From Vogesella indigofera (GTDB lineage: Bacteria > Pseudomonadota > Gammaproteobacteria > Burkholderiales > Chromobacteriaceae): a stretch of DNA of 64,000 bases. Below the pieces are notes generated by a model. The model saw nothing but the letters and a program-made list of their open reading frames with translations. It was not told the origin of the DNA and ran no database searches. This document shows, in pieces, positions 60,690 through 64,000 of the stretch. The translations under genes were made by a program, and so were the position numbers. The stretch covers positions 620,001-684,000 of the forward strand of contig NZ_JAQQLA010000003.1 of NCBI RefSeq assembly GCF_028548395.1, in the 5' to 3' direction. Each line of letters opens with the position of its first letter. Within the stretch, counting starts at the first letter, position 1.

Positions 60690-61775
60690 ATGGCCGTACC
60701 GCTCACAGAACCGGCTTTCCGCCACAGCTACACGCCCAAAACCGGCGTGCTGCTGATCAACCTCGGCACCCCCGACGCGCCGACCGCCAAGGCCCTGCGC
60801 CCTTACCTCAAGCAATTCCTGTCCGACCAGCGCGTGATCGAAATTCCGAAGGCACTGTGGTGGCTGATCCTCAACGGCATCATCCTCAATTTGCGCCCGC
60901 GCAAGAGCGCCGAGAAGTACGCCAGCATCTGGAGCAGCGAAGGCTCGCCGCTGCTGGTGCATACCCGCAACCAGACCAGGCTGCTGACCGAGCAGCTGGC
61001 TGCCGCCGGACTGGAAAACCTGGTGGTCGATTTCGCGATGCGCTACGGCAACCCGTCGGTCGACAGCGTGCTGCGCGGCATGCGCGAGCAGGGTGTCGAG
61101 CGCCTGTTGGTGGTGCCACTGTATCCGCAGTACGCCGGTTCATCGGTGGCGACCGCGCTGGACGAGGTATTCCGCAGCCTGCTGCGCATGCGCAACATGC
61201 CGGAAATCCGCACCGTGCGCCATTTCCACGACTTTCCACCTTATATTGAAGCGCTGGCGCGACAGGTGGAGGCGCACTGGCTGGCAAACGGCCGTGGTGA
61301 CAAGCTGCTGATGTCGTTCCACGGGGTGCCGCGTTTCACGCTGGACAAGGGCGATCCCTATCACTGTGAATGCCTGAAAACCGGTCGCCTGCTGGCAGAG
61401 CGGCTGCAACTGGACAAGGAACAGTATGTGGTGGCATTCCAGAGCCGCTTCGGCAAGGCAGAGTGGCTCAAACCCTACACCGTCGACACACTGACGGCAC
61501 TGGCCAAGGCCGGCACGCAAAAACTGGACGTGATGTGCCCCGGCTTTGTCGGCGACTGTCTGGAGACGCAGGAAGAAATCGCCATGGAAGGCAAGGAGAT
61601 TTTCCTGACCAATGGCGGCGGCGAATACCGCTATATTTCCTGTCTCAATGAAGATCCAAACTGGCTGAATGCGCTAACAGCACTGGTACAGCAGCATCTT
61701 GGTGGCTGGATAACAACACCGGATGATCCGGTGCTGCGTTTTCAGCGTGCGCAAGATTCAGGCGCAAACGGCTAG
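60690..61775 (+). CDS. hemH: Ferrochelatase
   Basis: This 361-aa enzyme inserts iron into protoporphyrin IX in the last step of haem synthesis. TGVLLINLGTPDAPTAKALRP opens it (in part), LLVVPLYPQYAGSSVAT lies in the middle, and the active-site histidine is in LLMSFHGVPRFT. CPGFVGDCLETQEEI with the catalytic Glu completes the pattern. ATG 60690 is chosen; the frame upstream to 60600 is unrelated to the family and includes the dispersed 13-mer. Confidence 0.95.
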   Translation: MAVPLTEPAFRHSYTPKTGVLLINLGTPDAPTAKALRPYLKQFLSDQRVIEIPKALWWLILNGIILNLRPRKSAEKYASIWSSEGSPLLVHTRNQTRLLTEQLAAAGLENLVVDFAMRYGNPSVDSVLRGMREQGVERLLVVPLYPQYAGSSVATALDEVFRSLLRMRNMPEIRTVRHFHDFPPYIEALARQVEAHWLANGRGDKLLMSFHGVPRFTLDKGDPYHCECLKTGRLLAERLQLDKEQYVVAFQSRFGKAEWLKPYTVDTLTALAKAGTQKLDVMCPGFVGDCLETQEEIAMEGKEIFLTNGGGEYRYISCLNEDPNWLNALTALVQQHLGGWITTPDDPVLRFQRAQDSGANG

Positions 61776-61796
61776 TAAAAACGATTTTTTCACCCC

Positions 61797-61823
61797 AATG
61801 GCGCACCAACATGGTGCGCCATT
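61797..61823 (+). terminator. Terminator-like hairpin after hemH
   Basis: AATGGCGCACC pairs with GGTGCGCCATT around AACAT. The T run after it is broken (GTTCATTTT), so efficiency may be modest. Confidence 0.6.
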
Positions 61824-61931
61824 GTTCATTTTATACTTTATCCGCCTGGCAATCTGACCAATGCAGTGCAGCAAATATGTCATAACCTTTGACGTGTCCG
61901 ACAATCTCCAAATTGGTGAAATCAAACTTCG

Positions 61932-61960
61932 TTGACACTGCATAGGGTGCTACGCATAAT
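61932..61960 (+). promoter_or_regulatory. Strong sigma-70 promoter of the first binding-protein gene
   Basis: TTGACA, a 17-base spacer and CATAAT form a near-consensus promoter with a leader of about 70 bases. Confidence 0.8.
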
Positions 61961-62036
61961 CAGTCCGCATCTGCTCTTTCCAAAAGAACTGAGCGGATCT
62001 TACAAGTCACATGACTAAGATCAGGGGAAACACAAG

Positions 62037-63230
62037 ATGAATAAATTCGCACGCCTTAGCCTTTTTGCAGCAGCCGCCATCGCACTGACTGCCTGCGGCA
62101 ACAAAGAAGAACAACCAGCTGCTGATGCTTCCGCTGCCGCGGCCGATGCCGGCGGTGAAGTGGTAGTCAAAATCGGTCAAGTATCGCCAATGACCGGTCC
62201 GATTGCTCACCTGGGCAAAGACAACGAATTTGGCGCGCGTCTGGCCATTGAAGACCTGAACGCCGAAGGCGTCGAGATCGGTGGCAAGAAAGTCAAGTTT
62301 GAACTGGTCTCCGAAGATGACCAGGCTGACCCGAAAATCGGCACCCAGGTTGCACAGCGTCTGGTTGATGCCCAGGTTGTCGGCGTGGTTGGTCACCTGA
62401 ACTCCGGTACCACCATCCCAGCATCCAAGATCTACTCCGATGCCGGCATCCCACAGATCTCCCCTTCTGCGACCAACCCTGACTACACCAAGCAAGGTTA
62501 CAAAACCACCTTCCGCGTGATTGCCAACGACGTACAGCAAGGCAAGGCACTGGGCGAGTTTGCCGTGGACAACCTGAAAGCGAAAAAAGTCGCCATCATC
62601 GACGACCGCACCGCTTACGGCCAGGGTCTGGCTGACGAATTCGAAAAAGCAGTTAAAGCCAAAGGTGGCGCGATCTCCAAGCGCGAGTTCACCACCAACA
62701 CCGCTACCGACTTCAACGCCATTCTGACCTCGATCAAATCGACTCAGCCTGACGTGATTTTCTACGGCGGTATGGATGCACAGGCAGCACCACTGGCCAA
62801 GCAGATGCAGCGTCTGGGCATCAAGGCCAAGCTGATGGGCGGCGACGGCTGGCAGACTCCGGAGTTCATCAAGCTGGCTGGCGAAGCATCTGAAGGTCAG
62901 TACTCCTCCAGCTGCGGCGTGCCACGCGACAAGATGCCAGGTTTCGCGGCATTCAACGACAAGTTCAAAGCCAAGTTCAACACTGACGTACAGATCTATG
63001 CTCCTTACGAGTACGATGCTGTAAAAGTCCTGGTTGACTCCATGAAGCGTGCCGGTTCGACCGATCCTAAGGTCTACCTGCCAGAAGTGGGCAAGACCAA
63101 GCTGACCGGCGTGACCGGCGAGATCTCCTTTGACGAAAAAGGCGATATCAAGAACGGCGCAGTCACCGTTTACCAGGTTAAAGGCGGCAAGTGGGAAGTG
63201 GTTTCCACTGTTGGCGGCCCAGCCCAGTAA
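62037..63230 (+). CDS. Branched-chain amino acid-type ABC substrate-binding protein (LivK-like)
   Basis: The 397-aa lipoprotein has signal and lipobox ALTAC (Cys at about residue 20) and an Ala/Asp-rich linker. A periplasmic-binding fold type I follows: VKIGQVSPMTGPIAHLGKDN, VGVVGHLNSGTTIPAS, IPQISPSATNP, VAIIDDRTAYGQGLADEF. Pyrimidine-ending codons appear more regular than in neighbours, hinting at high expression, in line with its strong promoter and AGGGGA site. The ligand may be Leu/Ile/Val or another amide. No permease genes are in view. Confidence 0.9.
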   Translation: MNKFARLSLFAAAAIALTACGNKEEQPAADASAAAADAGGEVVVKIGQVSPMTGPIAHLGKDNEFGARLAIEDLNAEGVEIGGKKVKFELVSEDDQADPKIGTQVAQRLVDAQVVGVVGHLNSGTTIPASKIYSDAGIPQISPSATNPDYTKQGYKTTFRVIANDVQQGKALGEFAVDNLKAKKVAIIDDRTAYGQGLADEFEKAVKAKGGAISKREFTTNTATDFNAILTSIKSTQPDVIFYGGMDAQAAPLAKQMQRLGIKAKLMGGDGWQTPEFIKLAGEASEGQYSSSCGVPRDKMPGFAAFNDKFKAKFNTDVQIYAPYEYDAVKVLVDSMKRAGSTDPKVYLPEVGKTKLTGVTGEISFDEKGDIKNGAVTVYQVKGGKWEVVSTVGGPAQ

Positions 63231-63258
63231 GCTGATCTGACAAGCTTGTTGCATGTGA

Positions 63259-63287
63259 AAATGGCGCCCTGACGGGCGCCATTTTTT
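63259..63287 (+). terminator. Rho-independent terminator
   Basis: AATGGCGCCC/GGGCGCCATT with a TGAC loop is followed by six T. It separates the two paralogous binding-protein genes. Confidence 0.85.
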
Positions 63288-63512
63288 ATGCTTGCCATAT
63301 CGCAGTGCACCATTTAAGATCATTGCAACACGCGTCGATTGTATCCAGTCGCCGCTCCCCTTTGTCTCCACGACTGCCACCACCCCGCGCGGTCCGGACA
63401 CAATGTCACGACAACAGGCGCCCGAACCGGGCCCGGTTCGGCTGACCATAAAACCACCTGCATTTTACAAACAAAATGTTCCCGCTATGAGGAACAGGGA
63501 CACGTTTTCACC

Positions 63513-64000
63513 ATGAATCCATATCGCATCTCCGCTATCGCCGCGGCCGCACTGACGCTGGCCGCCTGCAACAATGCCGAACCACAACAAGACGCCGCTG
63601 CCAGCGCTCCCGCTACCGCACAGGAACACGTGGTCAAGATCGGCTCCGCCAACCCGCTGACCGGCCCGTTCGCACACTGGGGCCGTGACGCCGACAATGG
63701 CGTGCAACTGGCTGCCGAAGAAGCCAACGCGGAAAAGCTGACCCTGGACGGCAAGCCGGTCCGTTTTGAAGTGATCTCCGAAGACGACCAGGCCGACCCG
63801 AAAGTCGCCACCCAAGTTGCCCAGCGCTTTGTTGATGCCGGCGTTGCCGCCGTGATCGGCCATCTGACCTCCGGCGCCGCCATCCCGGCCTCGCGCCTGT
63901 ACAACGATGCCGGCATCACCATGATCGCCGGTTCGGTGACCAGCCCGAAATTCACCGAGCAAGGCTACAACAACACCTTCCGCATCATCGCCAATGACCT
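63513..64000 (+). CDS. Second LivK-like substrate-binding protein, cut by the window end
   Basis: The first 162 codons of a paralogue of the preceding gene are visible. It has a lipobox LAAC (Cys at about residue 18), an Ala/Gln linker and VKIGSANPLTGPFAHWGRDADN. VAAVIGHLTSGAAIPASRLY and FTEQGYNNTFRIIAND follow. Roughly half of the aligned residues match the upstream protein. No clear ribosome site is seen; AGGAA and AGGGA lie further upstream than usual. The terminator between the two genes suggests separate control. Confidence 0.85.
   Translation, partial: MNPYRISAIAAAALTLAACNNAEPQQDAAASAPATAQEHVVKIGSANPLTGPFAHWGRDADNGVQLAAEEANAEKLTLDGKPVRFEVISEDDQADPKVATQVAQRFVDAGVAAVIGHLTSGAAIPASRLYNDAGITMIAGSVTSPKFTEQGYNNTFRIIAND

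Overview
The window looks like a piece of a high-GC (about 60 percent by eye) betaproteobacterial chromosome, most likely order Neisseriales (Chromobacteriaceae such as Vogesella or Chromobacterium). This rests on gene content and protein style, not on a database match. The replication terminus appears to lie inside it. A clear XerC/XerD dif site sits at 50022-50049, and every FtsK-orienting octamer (GGGNAGGG) I could find points towards it from both sides. ftsK itself is 8 kb away.

Layout. (1) 1-3077: a phosphonate-type ABC uptake operon on the minus strand (permease fragment, alkaline-phosphatase-superfamily enzyme, binding protein), divergent from a GntR/UTRA regulator. Two UTRA-type operators mark the two starts. 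(2) 3434-10686: a LysR regulator divergent from ureohydrolase, aldehyde dehydrogenase, NCS1 permease and GMC dehydrogenase genes, a catabolic set for a guanidino or amino compound. (3) 10687-12517: a lone P4-type integrase with direct repeats, a hairpin and a small-RNA candidate. (4) 12572-26450: a complete Flp/Tad pilus locus on the minus strand with two Flp pilin genes. (5) 26641-33292: a divergent, lower-GC surface-glycan cluster (GT-C-like membrane protein, two methyltransferases, small EamA-like protein, GT2, asparagine-synthase-like amidotransferase). (6) 33388-41421: recN, nadK, a FixJ/FixL-type two-component system and msrA, apparently co-transcribed, then a nucleoside hydrolase and dusC. 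(7) 41787-50687: an inovirus (filamentous phage) prophage integrated at dif, with remnants of other inoviruses on both sides. (8) 51065-64000: rmuC, recJ, an uncharacterised gene, an M23 peptidase, anmK, ftsK, hemH and two tandem branched-chain-amino-acid-type binding proteins, the second cut by the window end.

The prophage carries a full virion set in filamentous-phage order: DUF3693 repressor (divergent), ssDNA-binding protein, replication initiator, two tiny coat proteins, major coat protein, TspB-like adsorption protein, DUF2523/DUF5455-like protein, Zot-type assembly ATPase and secretin. It also carries a membrane-anchored DUF2726 nuclease-like cargo gene.

The most unusual signal is a short DNA word. 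GTTGGCCGCA occurs about 23 times, eight of them in the exact extended form AAGGTTGGCCGCA. It is found on both strands, in several reading frames and between genes, and behaves like a DNA-uptake-type or other genome-wide signal. Other highlights are the dif/KOPS terminus, a covarying hairpin in two inovirus paralogues, and an unlisted pair of phage coat genes.
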